Below, one piece after another: positions 8,459 through 17,128 of a stretch of DNA of 64,000 nucleotides. The position numbers and the translations under genes are program-made. The stretch is from NCBI RefSeq assembly GCF_017352095.1, contig NZ_CP071463.1, positions 558,001 to 622,000 of the forward strand, in the 5' to 3' direction. This DNA is from Natrinema longum (lineage in GTDB: Archaea > Halobacteriota > Halobacteria > Halobacteriales > Natrialbaceae). Each line of letters starts with the position of its first letter. Position 1 is the stretch's first letter. Below the pieces are notes generated by a model, which worked only from the letters and a program-made list of their open reading frames with translations, made no database searches and was not told the origin of the DNA.

Positions 8459-9184
8459 ATGATTTCGCTTGACGAGGCGGTGACAGCGCGACTCGAATCA
8501 CACGGGGCGCGTTTCGAAGTGCTCGTAGACCCGGACGCGGCGCTGGAGATCAAACGCGACGAGTTCGAGGGCGACCTCGAGGACGTAATCGCCGCCGAGG
8601 ACGTCTTCGAAGACGCCTCTCGGGGGGATCGACCTGCGGAGGCCGACCTCGAGAAGGTCTTCGATACCACGGAGCCACTCGAGATCATTCCCGACGTGAT
8701 CAAACAAGGGGAGATTCAGATCACGGCCGATCAGCGCCGCGAGATGCAAGAACAGAAACGCAAGCAGTTGATCGATACCATCACGCGCAACGCAGTCAAC
8801 CCACAGATGGACAACGCACCGCATCCGCCCGAACGGATCGAGAACGCCCTGGAGGAGGCCGGCTTTACCGTCGATCCGATGGAGCCGGTCCAGGAACAGG
8901 TCGACGACGCGCTGGACGCCCTGCGGCCGGTGATCCCGATCCGATTCGAGGAGGTCACCGTCGCCGTGCAGGTGCCGGCCGATTACGCCGGCAGCGCACA
9001 GGCGAAGATCCGTCAGTTCGGCGATCTCGAGCGCGAAGAGTGGCAAAACGACGGCTCCTGGATCGGCGTGCTCACCTTCCCGGCGGGGCTCCAAAACGAG
9101 TTTTACGACACCGTCAACGAACACACCAGCGGCAACGCGGAGACGGAAATCGTCAAGGACAAAGACGATCTGAAGACGCGATAG
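8459..9184 (+). CDS. ribosome assembly factor SBDS (Sdo1)
   Basis: 241 residues. SBDS family protein that helps release the anti-association factor aIF6 from the 60S-like large subunit. Domain I holds the FYSH fold (ARFEVLVDPDAAL); the middle three-helix domain contains RREMQEQKRKQLIDTITRN and NAVNPQ; the C-terminal ferredoxin-like domain follows. ATG at 8459 fits the family start (MISLDEAV). A TATA-like CTTTTCAT at 8431-8438 is 25 bp upstream, so it has its own promoter although it follows psmA. Confidence 0.93.
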   Translation: MISLDEAVTARLESHGARFEVLVDPDAALEIKRDEFEGDLEDVIAAEDVFEDASRGDRPAEADLEKVFDTTEPLEIIPDVIKQGEIQITADQRREMQEQKRKQLIDTITRNAVNPQMDNAPHPPERIENALEEAGFTVDPMEPVQEQVDDALDALRPVIPIRFEEVTVAVQVPADYAGSAQAKIRQFGDLEREEWQNDGSWIGVLTFPAGLQNEFYDTVNEHTSGNAETEIVKDKDDLKTR

Positions 9185-9215
9185 CGGGGTCGCTCGCAGC
9201 CGCCGAACGCCGGCG

Positions 9216-9533
9216 TTATCCGCGTTTGAAACCGACCAGGAAGCCGCCGGTAAAGCCCGCACCGATCGACAGCGTCGACACGATCGACTGGACCCAGTGG
9301 ACGTCCGCCGCACCCTGGGCGCGTTGCTGGGTTTTCAACAGTCCGGCCGAGAGTCGATTCCAGTCGACGAAGAGGATGCCCTGGGACTCGAGGTAACGAA
9401 AGAGCATCAACTGAACGCCGACGATGATCGCGAGGAGTTTCGCGATTTTCTTGGCGGCGAACCCGATGATGCCGCCGATTGCTGCGCCGCCCCCGAACTC
9501 CAGCCCGAGGGTCGTCGGATCGAGATCGATCAT
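9216..9533 (-). CDS. FUN14 family membrane protein
   Basis: 105 residues with a glycine-rich hydrophobic N-terminal helix (GGGAAIGGIIGFAAKKIAKLLAIIVG), a second membrane segment near residues 81-101, and a short basic C-terminus (GFKRG). This pattern matches the FUN14 family, whose archaeal function is unknown. Convergent with the SBDS gene. Confidence 0.8.
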   Translation of the reverse strand: MIDLDPTTLGLEFGGGAAIGGIIGFAAKKIAKLLAIIVGVQLMLFRYLESQGILFVDWNRLSAGLLKTQQRAQGAADVHWVQSIVSTLSIGAGFTGGFLVGFKRG

Positions 9534-9891
9534 CGTTCGCTCCCATTCGAATCAGTTCCTATGATTGTTGTGGTCGGAGCCCGCCGACGAGAGCCCGGTC
9601 GATCGAACGGAGGCACTGTCGCGGGGTGCGGTAACTCGACGGCGTGAACGCACGAGCCGGGACGACGCATCGGGCGCGGGATTCAAGACGGTTCGTCGCG
9701 TACGGCCGGCTATGAACGACGTGCGTCCAACCGAGGTGTTCGGTCGGCATCGTTAACGTATCCGGGTCCACGCGGCGGTGCCCGTCACGTCGGTGCAACC
9801 GGCACCCGAGAGCGACGGGTCACGGGACCGACGAGCGGCACCGCTCGAGCGAGCACGTCCGATCACGCCCGGCATACACACAGCCACCCGC
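9534..9891. other. intergenic, no gene seen
   Basis: The region between divergent FUN14 and hflX. The hflX frame is open through 9778-9891, but the residues there (arginine- and proline-rich) do not look like HflX, so I treat this as leader and promoter sequence. No clear TATA box seen. Confidence 0.5.
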
Positions 9892-11193
9892 ATGAACACG
9901 ATTATCGCCAAACGCGTCGATTCCGGCACGGCCGACACGAGCGAGATCCGCGACCTGGCCCGCGCGGCGGGCTATACCGTCGTCGGCGAAGTCACCCAGT
10001 CCAGACGGGCCGACCCGGCCCTCCAGATCGGCGAAGGAAAGGCCCAGGAGTTGGCCGAGTTGGTCGCGGAAACCGACGCCACGACCGTCGTCTTCGACAA
10101 CCGGCTCGGTCCCTACCAGATGTACAACCTCGGGCAGCTCCTGCCCGAGGGCGTCGAAGTCGTCGACCGCTTTACCCTGATCCTCGAGATCTTCGGCCAG
10201 CGCGCCCAGACGCGGAAGGCCCAGCTCCAGGTCGAGTTGGCCGAACTCCGGTACGAACTCCCGCGTGCGGAGGCCAAGACCAGCCTCGCCAAGCGCGAGG
10301 AACACCCCGGCTTCATGGGGCTTGGCGAGTACGACGAGAGCCGCGAGCGGGACATCAAGGCCCAGATCAGCCGGATCAACGACGAACTCGAGCGGATCGA
10401 GCAGACCGAACAGCACCGCCGGGAGCGCCGGCGCGATTCGGGATTCGATCTGGTCGCACTGGCTGGCTACACCAACGCGGGCAAGTCGACCCTGTTGCGC
10501 CAGCTCGCGACCGACCTCGAGGTCGAGGAAAACGAGGAGCTCCACCCCGATCTGGATCCGACGGCCGAGTCCCAGGACAAACTGTTCACGACGCTCGGGA
10601 CGACGACCCGGCGGGCTGACATCGATCGGCGAGACGTGCTGGTGACCGACACCGTCGGGTTCATCAGTGATCTCCCCCACTGGCTGGTCGAGTCGTTCAA
10701 GTCGACGCTGGATTCGGTCTATCGGGCGGATCTGGTCTTGCTCGTCGTCGACGTCAGCGAACCGATCGACGAGATCCACGAGAAGCTGGTCACCTCTCAC
10801 GACACTCTCTACGAGCGCAACGAGGCCCCGATCGTGACCGTGCTGAACAAGATCGACCAGGTCAGCGACGAGGACCTCGCCGAAAAGCGCGAGGCGCTCT
10901 CGTCGCTCGCACCGAACCCGGTCGCGGTCAGCGCCAAGGACGGGCTCAACGTCGATCGCCTGCTGGAGCGGATCGACCACGAACTGCCCGACTGGGAAGA
11001 AGAACGGCTCATGTTGCCGATGACGGACGACACGATGAGCGTCGTCTCGTGGATCCACGACAACGCCAACGTCGACGACGTCACCTACGGCGACGAGGAC
11101 GTCGTCGTATCCTTCGAGGCCCGACCGGCGGTCATTTCCCAGGCCCGCTCGCGTGCAAGCGAGTTGCGGACGGCGGCGGCCGAGTCGGCGTAA
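9892..11193 (+). CDS. hflX: GTPase HflX
   Basis: 433 residues. Ribosome-associated GTPase that splits stalled or stressed ribosomes. The N-terminal nucleotide-binding-like domain is present (IGEGKAQELAELV, VVFDNRLGPYQMYNL), then a coiled linker (residues about 130-180, ending RRERRRDSGF), then the G domain: G1 GYTNAGKST at 192-200, G3 DTVGF, G4 NKID. The ATG at 9892 gives MNTIIAKRVDSG, in keeping with the family; the in-frame upstream ATG at 9778 is less likely. Confidence 0.95.
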   Translation: MNTIIAKRVDSGTADTSEIRDLARAAGYTVVGEVTQSRRADPALQIGEGKAQELAELVAETDATTVVFDNRLGPYQMYNLGQLLPEGVEVVDRFTLILEIFGQRAQTRKAQLQVELAELRYELPRAEAKTSLAKREEHPGFMGLGEYDESRERDIKAQISRINDELERIEQTEQHRRERRRDSGFDLVALAGYTNAGKSTLLRQLATDLEVEENEELHPDLDPTAESQDKLFTTLGTTTRRADIDRRDVLVTDTVGFISDLPHWLVESFKSTLDSVYRADLVLLVVDVSEPIDEIHEKLVTSHDTLYERNEAPIVTVLNKIDQVSDEDLAEKREALSSLAPNPVAVSAKDGLNVDRLLERIDHELPDWEEERLMLPMTDDTMSVVSWIHDNANVDDVTYGDEDVVVSFEARPAVISQARSRASELRTAAAESA

Positions 11194-11425
11194 TCGATCC
11201 GACGCACGAGAGCGGTCGGCGTGATCGGCGGGCCGGTCGTGCTTCTCGACCGAGGATTCTCGGGACACACGTCACTGATTCCGGTATTACTCGAAGACAA
11301 AGACCAGTCTACCCGAGGGGACCTGTGTCGTTCTCTGGGTCGAACGAAACGGTCGGGAACGTCCGGCTGTTTCCGTCGATCCGTGGCTCACAGCAGCGAA
11401 CGCACCACGGACGCCCTCCGTCGAG

Positions 11426-11845
11426 TCATTCGATGGCAACAACGCCATCGATGGTCACTGCGGCACCACCAAGGAGTTCGCAGACGCCGACGGTTGTGCG
11501 CGCGGGCTGTGTCTCGTCGAAAAATTCTTCATACGTTTCGTTGACGCTCCGATACGCGTCCATGTCTGCAAGATACAGCGTCAATTGCAGAACGTGGGAC
11601 GGATCTTTCCCGTACCGACGGAGCTCCGCCTCGAGGTTTTCGAGACAGATCTCTAGCTGTCGCGATGGCGGTTCGGTACGAGCGACTTCCCCATCCTGCT
11701 CTGGGAGGGTTCCCTCGAGAAAGAGGAGATCGGAACTCCCAGTTTTCTTTCCGAACGCGCCAGTGAACGCCGATCCGTCCCGCTGCTTTCGGCTGGACTC
11801 GCTGGCACGAACAGGACGAGACTCGGCTATCTGTTCGTTTTCCAT
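11426..11845 (-). CDS. RidA/YjgF family protein
   Basis: 139 residues. RidA proteins form trimers and hydrolyse reactive enamine/imine intermediates. Visible family features: the central LTLYLADMDAYRSVNETYEEFF and the C-terminal substrate-arginine motif PARTTVGV followed by VTIDGVVAI. The N-terminal 35 residues are a polar extension. Convergent with hflX across 230 bases without a gene. Enamine deaminase activity is not assured: many paralogs do other things. Confidence 0.85.
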   Translation of the reverse strand: MENEQIAESRPVRASESSRKQRDGSAFTGAFGKKTGSSDLLFLEGTLPEQDGEVARTEPPSRQLEICLENLEAELRRYGKDPSHVLQLTLYLADMDAYRSVNETYEEFFDETQPARTTVGVCELLGGAAVTIDGVVAIE

Positions 11846-12368
11846 GATTCAGTTTATCTTTCTCTCAAGTATAAGCATTGGGGGATAATCTGGTGGAATG
11901 GGGACTTCTATGGCGTTAAAAGCGGTTACAAGCGCATAATTGCCGCTTCAATCTGGACGTATTAATTGACACATCGTTCAAGCTAGTAGCGATAGTGCAA
12001 GCGACGAAGCGACTTCGGCGATGCTTCGACCGAACGTGGTGGATATCGGAGCAACTGTCGAGCGTCACCGTGACGAACTCGGGACACTCGCAGCGGCCCT
12101 TGGGACAGTCACTCTCGAACTCGGTCTCCGGGAACGCTTGCCAGCGAGTCCCGCTGAACGATCGTTCGTCTCCTCGTCACTGCACGGGAGGAACTCCGTT
12201 TCTGCGAATCGAACGTAGTTGTCGCCGTGACAGAGTAGGGTAACGCGACCCACGGACACGGGCCACCCTGCGACGACGAGAGCTGTATCAACCGTGGCCG
12301 GATGCGATCGCCTCGAGAACTGGTTACTAACCACATCATATAAATCGCTGACCTGAGTGGCTTGGGAT
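11846..12368. other. intergenic, possible decayed gene
   Basis: About 520 bases. The first 150 are AT-rich (11850-12000). A 65-codon plus-strand frame at 12021-12218 (MLRPNVVDIGATVERHRDELG) has a coding look in its first half but a weak second half, and I cannot name it. The last 30 bases are the thiolase promoter. It may contain a degenerate gene remnant. Confidence 0.35.
12337..12345 (+). promoter_or_regulatory. TATA box of thiolase operon
   Basis: CATATAAAT centred 28 bp before the ATG at 12369; one of the clearest TATA boxes in the window. Confidence 0.7.
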
Positions 12369-13526
12369 ATGGAACGTGTTGCAATCATCGGCGCTTCGAT
12401 GACCCAGTTCGGGCAGCGGGAGGGGGAGTGGATCCAGGATCTCCTCGCCGAGGCTGGTATCGAGTGTCTCGAGGATGCGGGTGTCGAGGCCGACGCGGTC
12501 GAGCATCTGTACGTCTCGAACATGGCAAGCGGCGAGTTCGAGGGCCAGACCGGCGTGCCCAACGCCTTGGCCCACGACCTCGACGCGATGCCGGCGTACA
12601 CGCAGCGAGTCGACCAGACGAGTTCGAGCGGCGGCGCGGGGATCTTCGCCGCCTGGCAGTCCGTCGCCAGCGGGGCCAGCGACATGACCCTGCTCGTCGG
12701 CGGCGAGAAGATGACCCACAAGACGACCGGGGAGGCCACCGACGTCATCGCGTCGCTGACCCACCCCGTCGAGTACAAGACGGGCGTGACGCTGCCGTCC
12801 TTCGCCGGACTGACGGCGCGTCACTACCTCGAGCGGTTCGGCGCGCCCCGGGAGAGCCTCGGGAAGGTGGCAGTCAAGAACCACGAGAACGGCGTGGACA
12901 ACCCCCACGCGCAGTTTCAGAAGGAAGTCGACCTCGAGACGGTCCTGGAGTCACCGATCGTCGCCGACCCGCTGCGGCTGTACGACTTCTGTCCGATCAC
13001 GGACGGCTCGGCGGCGCTCATGCTCTGTCCGGAATCCGTCGCACGGGAGTACACGGACGACTACGTCGTGATTTCCGGGATCGACGGCGCGACGGATACC
13101 CACGTCGTCCACGAGCGCGAGGATCCGACCGTGATGGGCGGCGTCGTCGAGAGCGGCAAGGGTGCCTACGAGATGAGCGGCTACGGTCCAGACGACATCG
13201 ACGTGGCCGAACTCCACGACATGTTCACCATCCTCGAGTTCCTGCAGATGGAGGGGCTGGGCTTCGCCGAGCAGGGCGAAGCCTGGAAACTCGTCGAGGA
13301 CGGCCACACGGAACGCGACGGCGAGTTACCGATCAACACGTCGGGCGGACTCAAGTCCAAAGGGCACCCGCTGGGTGCGAGTGGTGTCGCCCAGGGTGTC
13401 GAGATCTACGAACAACTGATGGGAGAGGCCGGCCCGCGACAGGTCGAGGCGGACGTGGGGCTGTGCTGTAACGTCGGCGGCTTTGGCAACTGCGTGATCA
13501 CGACAATCATGGAGGCTGCACAATGA
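12369..13526 (+). CDS. thiolase-like protein (SCP-x type)
   Basis: 385 residues with the archaeal/SCP-x thiolase fold: N-terminal VAIIGASMTQFG, the active-site His motif KGHPLGASG (His333), and the C-terminal CCNVGGFGN (Cys366/367). The position normally held by the acyl-accepting Cys (xxACxSG) reads TSSSGG, so Ser85 replaces the nucleophile; the codons ACG AGT TCG AGC GGC show this directly. The ATG overlaps nothing upstream and has a good TATA box. Next gene is a DUF35 protein, overlapping by four bases. In archaea such thiolase/DUF35 pairs bind HMG-CoA synthase and channel acetoacetyl-CoA; with the Ser change this copy may be non-catalytic or have another chemistry. Confidence 0.88.
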   Translation: MERVAIIGASMTQFGQREGEWIQDLLAEAGIECLEDAGVEADAVEHLYVSNMASGEFEGQTGVPNALAHDLDAMPAYTQRVDQTSSSGGAGIFAAWQSVASGASDMTLLVGGEKMTHKTTGEATDVIASLTHPVEYKTGVTLPSFAGLTARHYLERFGAPRESLGKVAVKNHENGVDNPHAQFQKEVDLETVLESPIVADPLRLYDFCPITDGSAALMLCPESVAREYTDDYVVISGIDGATDTHVVHEREDPTVMGGVVESGKGAYEMSGYGPDDIDVAELHDMFTILEFLQMEGLGFAEQGEAWKLVEDGHTERDGELPINTSGGLKSKGHPLGASGVAQGVEIYEQLMGEAGPRQVEADVGLCCNVGGFGNCVITTIMEAAQ

Positions 13527-13882
13527 CGTTCGAGGCGACGCGTTACGAGGACGGTTCGATCAGCTACCCCGGTCATCCGCGTGGACCCGGCGGCACGGAG
13601 CCGGTCGAAACGATCGATCTCAGCGAATACACCGGCGAAATCGTCACCTGGACGACCAGCACGGCGACGCCGCCCGGCGTCCGCGAGCCCAATCACCTCG
13701 CGATCGTCGAGTTCGACGTCGAGGGTGAGTCGGTCCGCGCGATCGGTCAACTGACCACCGGCGACGTCGAGACTGGCGACGAGGTCCGTCCCGTCCACGT
13801 CGACGAACTCCGCGAACCCGGAGCGGGAATCAGAGAGCCCGACAGTCAGGAGTGGGACGGATACCGGTTCGAGCCGGCCTGA
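13523..13882 (+). CDS. DUF35 OB-fold acyl-CoA-binding partner
   Basis: 119 residues. Reads as the OB-fold half of DUF35 proteins (GEIVTWTTSTATPPGVREPNHLAIVEFD, AIGQLT, GDEVRPVHVDELRE). The usual N-terminal rubredoxin-like zinc ribbon is missing: the protein has no cysteine at all. ATG overlaps the thiolase stop (ATGA), so the two are translationally coupled and likely form a complex. Function inferred from the thiolase partner. Confidence 0.8.
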   Translation: MTFEATRYEDGSISYPGHPRGPGGTEPVETIDLSEYTGEIVTWTTSTATPPGVREPNHLAIVEFDVEGESVRAIGQLTTGDVETGDEVRPVHVDELREPGAGIREPDSQEWDGYRFEPA

Positions 13883-13987
13883 GCCGTCGCCGACTCCTAG
13901 CAGCGCAGCCAGCGCCAGCCGTTGTGCCGGCTCGCGGGCGAGTGCAACTACCGTTCGACAACTGCGATAGTCGGTATCGTCGTGGCC

Positions 13988-14725
13988 TCAACTCTCGCCA
14001 GGATCGTTTCCACCGTCATCGGCTCCGCCATCGTCCGCCACCGAGTCCTCGTCATCGCTCGAGTCCTCGGCCTCGTGTGGACCGTCGTCGTCCGCGTCGG
14101 CGTACTGATCCCGAAGCGTCTCGAGTTCGGCGTCGACGTCGACGGCCGGATCGGAGTCGTCATCGTCCGTCTCCGAGTCGGTCGGCGGCCCCTCTTCGAT
14201 GTCGATCGCAACGCTCCCCTCGGACGTCGTTCGGTCCGGATCCGTCGCCTCCCGTTCGCGGTCAGCGGCGTTCCGAAGGCGGGTGTCCACGTCGTCGCGG
14301 AGTTCACGCGCCTCCTCGAGGAGGTCACGCGCCTGTTCGTTGGCCGGCAATCCGTCCCCCGACGCGGCCCGCTGGAGCTCTGCGAGGACGGTATCGAGCT
14401 GAGAGAGCGTCGTTCGGCGCAGTTCGTTCGCGCGCTCGCTGGTCGTCTCGGCGGCTGCCGTCGTTCGATCACGGGCCTCTCGCTCGGTTCGGAGGAGTTT
14501 CAGGCTCCGCTGGAACGCCTCGAGCGCGCGGACGCTCGTCTCGAGGACGGCCAGTGTGGCCGGCAGCGCGACGTCGTCGGTAAATCGAAGCAGCTCACGG
14601 GGCGTTGGCGGTCGGAGCGGCGGCCGGCGGCGCGGGTGCGATCCCTCGAGTTCCGTCCGGAGGGCGTCGATCGTCCGTGCCAGCTCGCGAACGGCGTCGA
14701 CGAGTTCGTCGTCCTGATCGGCCAT
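13988..14725 (-). CDS. coiled-coil acidic protein, unknown
   Basis: 245 residues. Residues 1-35 contain a short helix and a proline/arginine-rich stretch (PRRRPPLRPPTPRELLRF); residues 55-165 are predicted coiled coil (ALEAFQRSLKLLRTEREARDRT, LLEEARELRDDVDTRLRNAADRERE); the last 80 residues are almost entirely Asp/Glu/Ser. I chose the ATG at 14725 because the frame further upstream is antisense to a better gene. No named family recognised. Confidence 0.7.
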   Translation of the reverse strand: MADQDDELVDAVRELARTIDALRTELEGSHPRRRPPLRPPTPRELLRFTDDVALPATLAVLETSVRALEAFQRSLKLLRTEREARDRTTAAAETTSERANELRRTTLSQLDTVLAELQRAASGDGLPANEQARDLLEEARELRDDVDTRLRNAADREREATDPDRTTSEGSVAIDIEEGPPTDSETDDDDSDPAVDVDAELETLRDQYADADDDGPHEAEDSSDDEDSVADDGGADDGGNDPGES

Positions 14726-14830
14726 ACCCACCCTACGATCGCTGGTGTGAAAAACCGGACGATCGGGTGGACGACGCGAGGGAACCGTCCCGATCGGAGA
14801 CATCTTTTCGGATCTGACTGTAGCCACAAT

Positions 14831-14838
14831 TTTTATAC
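14831..14838 (+). promoter_or_regulatory. TATA box of 14864 gene
   Basis: TTTTATAC centred 29 bp before the ATG at 14864; leaderless transcript likely. Confidence 0.65.
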
Positions 14839-14863
14839 TGATTCCGGCTGACTGATAACACGA

Positions 14864-15520
14864 ATGGAAGACGAGCAAGGGGGAGTCGTGTCCGATCGCG
14901 CGACGTTCGCGCGAAGGCTGGACGCGCTCAAGCGGGAGGGGAGCAACGTTTTGCTCGTTGGCGCGGCGGCGGGTACACACGAGACGGCCTGTCGACAACT
15001 GCTCGGGGCAGCGAAACGCGATTCTCGGTACCGCCTGTTCGTCACGAGCGAAGACGATCACGTTGCCTGCGAACGGACCGAAACTGCCGCGGACGAGCGG
15101 ACACACACGATCGATTCGAGTGCGGTACTCGAAGCGGGAGCGAACACCCGAACGGAGAGCGGGCAGCCACCGCTGGGAACGCTCGGAATCGAAATCATCG
15201 AGGCGATCGACGAGTTCGCCGACGCCGCCGACGGTCTCGAGCCGTCGGAGCTTCGCGTCTGTGTCGACTCGATGGTTCCCCTGCTCCGGGCGTCCGATGC
15301 CGAGACGGTGTTTCGGCTGCTTCACGTGATGACGGCTCGTGTCACACAGGCGCGTGGAATGGGCCACTATCACCTGCCGCTCGCGGCCGACCACGACGCC
15401 GTCAATCTCCTCGAGCCGATGTTCGATGCCGTCGTCACGGTTCGGTCCCAGAACGGGACCGACGAACAGCGGTGGCACCTCCGGGACGCGGATACGACCA
15501 CCGACTGGATCGAACTCTAA
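14864..15520 (+). CDS. degenerate RecA/KaiC-like P-loop protein
   Basis: 218 residues. Resembles haloarchaeal proteins of the DUF7504 kind: a strand plus loop at residues 26-45 (NVLLVGAAAGTHETACRQLL) in the place of a Walker A, without the GK[ST]; then a helical region and a C-terminal beta strand (FDAVVTVRSQ) like that of KaiC-family domains. Probably does not hydrolyse ATP. Such proteins often serve as sensory or gas-vesicle/chemotaxis accessory modules, but nothing here shows a role. Confidence 0.6.
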   Translation: MEDEQGGVVSDRATFARRLDALKREGSNVLLVGAAAGTHETACRQLLGAAKRDSRYRLFVTSEDDHVACERTETAADERTHTIDSSAVLEAGANTRTESGQPPLGTLGIEIIEAIDEFADAADGLEPSELRVCVDSMVPLLRASDAETVFRLLHVMTARVTQARGMGHYHLPLAADHDAVNLLEPMFDAVVTVRSQNGTDEQRWHLRDADTTTDWIEL

Positions 15521-15576
15521 CACGTTCAGGGCCGGTCGAATCGCGGGAACCGGGTCGACGCCGGCCGATCCAAGTG

Positions 15577-15583
15577 TTTTTAC
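15577..15583 (+). promoter_or_regulatory. TATA-like box of exonuclease gene
   Basis: TTTTTAC centred 27 bp before the GTG at 15607, which decides that GTG start. Confidence 0.6.
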
Positions 15584-15606
15584 TCACCCCGTTCCCCTGC
15601 ACTGGT

Positions 15607-16359
15607 GTGCGAATCGAGAACAGTTTCATTCCCGTCCGCGGCGTTGGGGAAACCACCGAACGACGCCTGTGGGAGAACGGCATTACGCACTGGGACGAGT
15701 TCGACGGCAGCGTCGTCGGGTCGACGCTGGCCGACCGCATCGAGGACTTCATCGACGAGGGGTGGACGCATCTCGAGCGCGGCGACGTCTCCGTTTTCGC
15801 GGACGCGTTACCCGCCTCGAGCCGCTGGCGGTGTTACGAGAACGTCAGCGACGAAACGTGCTTTCTGGACATCGAGACGACCGGACTCGACGCCGCGTCG
15901 AACGACGTGACGACCGTGAGCCTGCATCGTGCCGGCGAAACGAAGACCTTCGTCAAGGGGCGCGATCTCACGGCGGCGCGCCTCGAGCGCGAACTCGCCG
16001 AGTCGGCGCTGCTCGTCACGTTCAACGGCCAGCGCTTCGACGTCCCCTTCCTGGAGACGTGTTTCGACGTCGACGTCGATCTCCCACACGTCGACCTCAT
16101 GTATCCCTGCAAGAAACTCGGACTCGACGGCGGGCTGAAAGCGATCGAACAGGAGGTCGGGATCGCCCGGGAGATGCCGGATCTCAGCGGCCGTGACGCG
16201 GTCCGACTCTGGCACGAGTACGAACGCGGCGACGAGGGGTCCCTCGAGACGCTCGTCGAGTACAATCGGGCGGACACGCGCAACATGGAGCCGTTGATGG
16301 AGATCGTCGCGGATCGGCTCCACGAGAACGTGTTCGAGGCGGCCACGAGGGGCGACTGA
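15607..16359 (+). CDS. DEDD 3'-5' exonuclease, RNase H-like (YprB type)
   Basis: 250 residues starting at GTG. The N-terminal 40 residues hold a helix-hairpin-helix-like motif (VRGVGETTERRLWENGITHWDEF). The exonuclease domain follows with the three DEDD blocks: ExoI FLDIETTGLD (about residue 89), ExoII FNGQRFDVPFL, ExoIII YNRADTRNM. It matches the YprB ribonuclease-H-like exonuclease family. Likely a DNA or RNA repair exonuclease; substrate unknown. Start chosen from the TATA-like box 27 bp upstream; the frame is open further 5' but reads as non-coding. Confidence 0.88.
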   Translation: MRIENSFIPVRGVGETTERRLWENGITHWDEFDGSVVGSTLADRIEDFIDEGWTHLERGDVSVFADALPASSRWRCYENVSDETCFLDIETTGLDAASNDVTTVSLHRAGETKTFVKGRDLTAARLERELAESALLVTFNGQRFDVPFLETCFDVDVDLPHVDLMYPCKKLGLDGGLKAIEQEVGIAREMPDLSGRDAVRLWHEYERGDEGSLETLVEYNRADTRNMEPLMEIVADRLHENVFEAATRGD

Positions 16360-16814
16360 GCGGCCCGGGACCGGTCGTTCAGAGCGCCCGATCGACCGGA
16401 GAAACCGTTGTGTCTCGTTATCGACCGAGACTGCTGTACGTACCCGTCCGCGGACGACGACGGCCGCGAGACCGACGGCGGTCGGCTTCGCGACATCGAT
16501 CTGCGGGACGTCGACGACGCAATCGACGCGACCGCCCTCAAGCAGGTGCTGGTGGCCGGTGGTGGCCGTACTGTCGTCTGCGGGCCGCCCTCGATGCTTG
16601 TCGTCGATCCGCGAGCGCGCGTTCACTGCCGTTCAACGACACTGAGACGCCGTGGATGGCCGCGATACTTCGTCGATCGAGACCGAGTACGAGATCCGTG
16701 CCGACGGGGAACGCGGCGACTACGGGCCGCCTCGTTGCTCGCCGGTCCGGAAACGGACGGGGTTCGATCGGTTCCCGCGGCGTGGCGAACGCGAACCGCC
16801 CGACGGGAGGTGTC
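16360..16814. other. 455 bp without a confident gene
   Basis: A plus-strand stretch at about 16408-16630 has strong coding-like third positions (DIDLRDVDDAIDATALKQV) and ends in a Cys/Gly-rich part, but the only starts are TTG or internal. A second coding-like stretch in another frame (16652-16720, SIETEYEIRADGERGDYG) follows. This looks like a frameshifted pseudogene rather than one intact CDS; I cannot name the parent family. Confidence 0.35.
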
Positions 16815-17096
16815 TTACTCGGGATCGGAGACGTCGACCTCGCCGTCGCTCGTGACGACGACATCGTAGCCACAGAACGGGAACTCGACGCGACCAGTCG
16901 GTCGCTGGTGACCGTTCGCTCGAGTCTCGAAGAGCGAGTCGAGTGCTTCGGGGTTGATGCTCTCGTAGAGGGCATCGTATTCCGGCGGCTCGAGATCGAC
17001 GGGATCGACGCCTTCCTGTTCGGCGATCGCAGCGATGACGTTGAAGCTGATAGACTGCCCATCTGCTGATTCCGACCGATCGGCTGAGAGTAGCAT
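16815..17096 (-). CDS. HalOD1 domain protein
   Basis: 93 residues. A single haloarchaeal output domain 1: SISFNVIAAIAEQEGVDP, then LEPPEYDALYESINPEALDSLF, and the C-terminal VEFPFCGYDVVVTSDGEVDV. HalOD1 is thought to be a regulatory output module that often follows receiver domains; here it stands alone. The frame is open 21 codons further up to a GTG at 17159, but a TATA box (17122-17128) lies inside that stretch 29 bp before the ATG at 17096, so the short start is preferred. Confidence 0.85.
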   Translation of the reverse strand: MLLSADRSESADGQSISFNVIAAIAEQEGVDPVDLEPPEYDALYESINPEALDSLFETRANGHQRPTGRVEFPFCGYDVVVTSDGEVDVSDPE

Positions 17097-17121
17097 TGGC
17101 CGGACTCTTTCTTTGATCCAG

Positions 17122-17128
17122 TATAAAT
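17122..17128 (-). promoter_or_regulatory. TATA box of HalOD1 gene
   Basis: ATTTATA on the minus strand, 29 bp before the ATG at 17096. The sequence beyond it (17195-17250) is the most AT-rich part of this region and holds no gene. Confidence 0.65.

Noticed and set aside
15472..15606. N-terminal extension of the exonuclease gene
   Set aside because: Open frame but arginine/proline-rich, not exonuclease-like; the TATA box at 15577 supports the GTG at 15607.
16323..16335. AGAACGTGTTCG in the exonuclease gene, 11/12 match to the shared palindrome
   Set aside because: It lies inside coding sequence near the gene end and not at a promoter offset.
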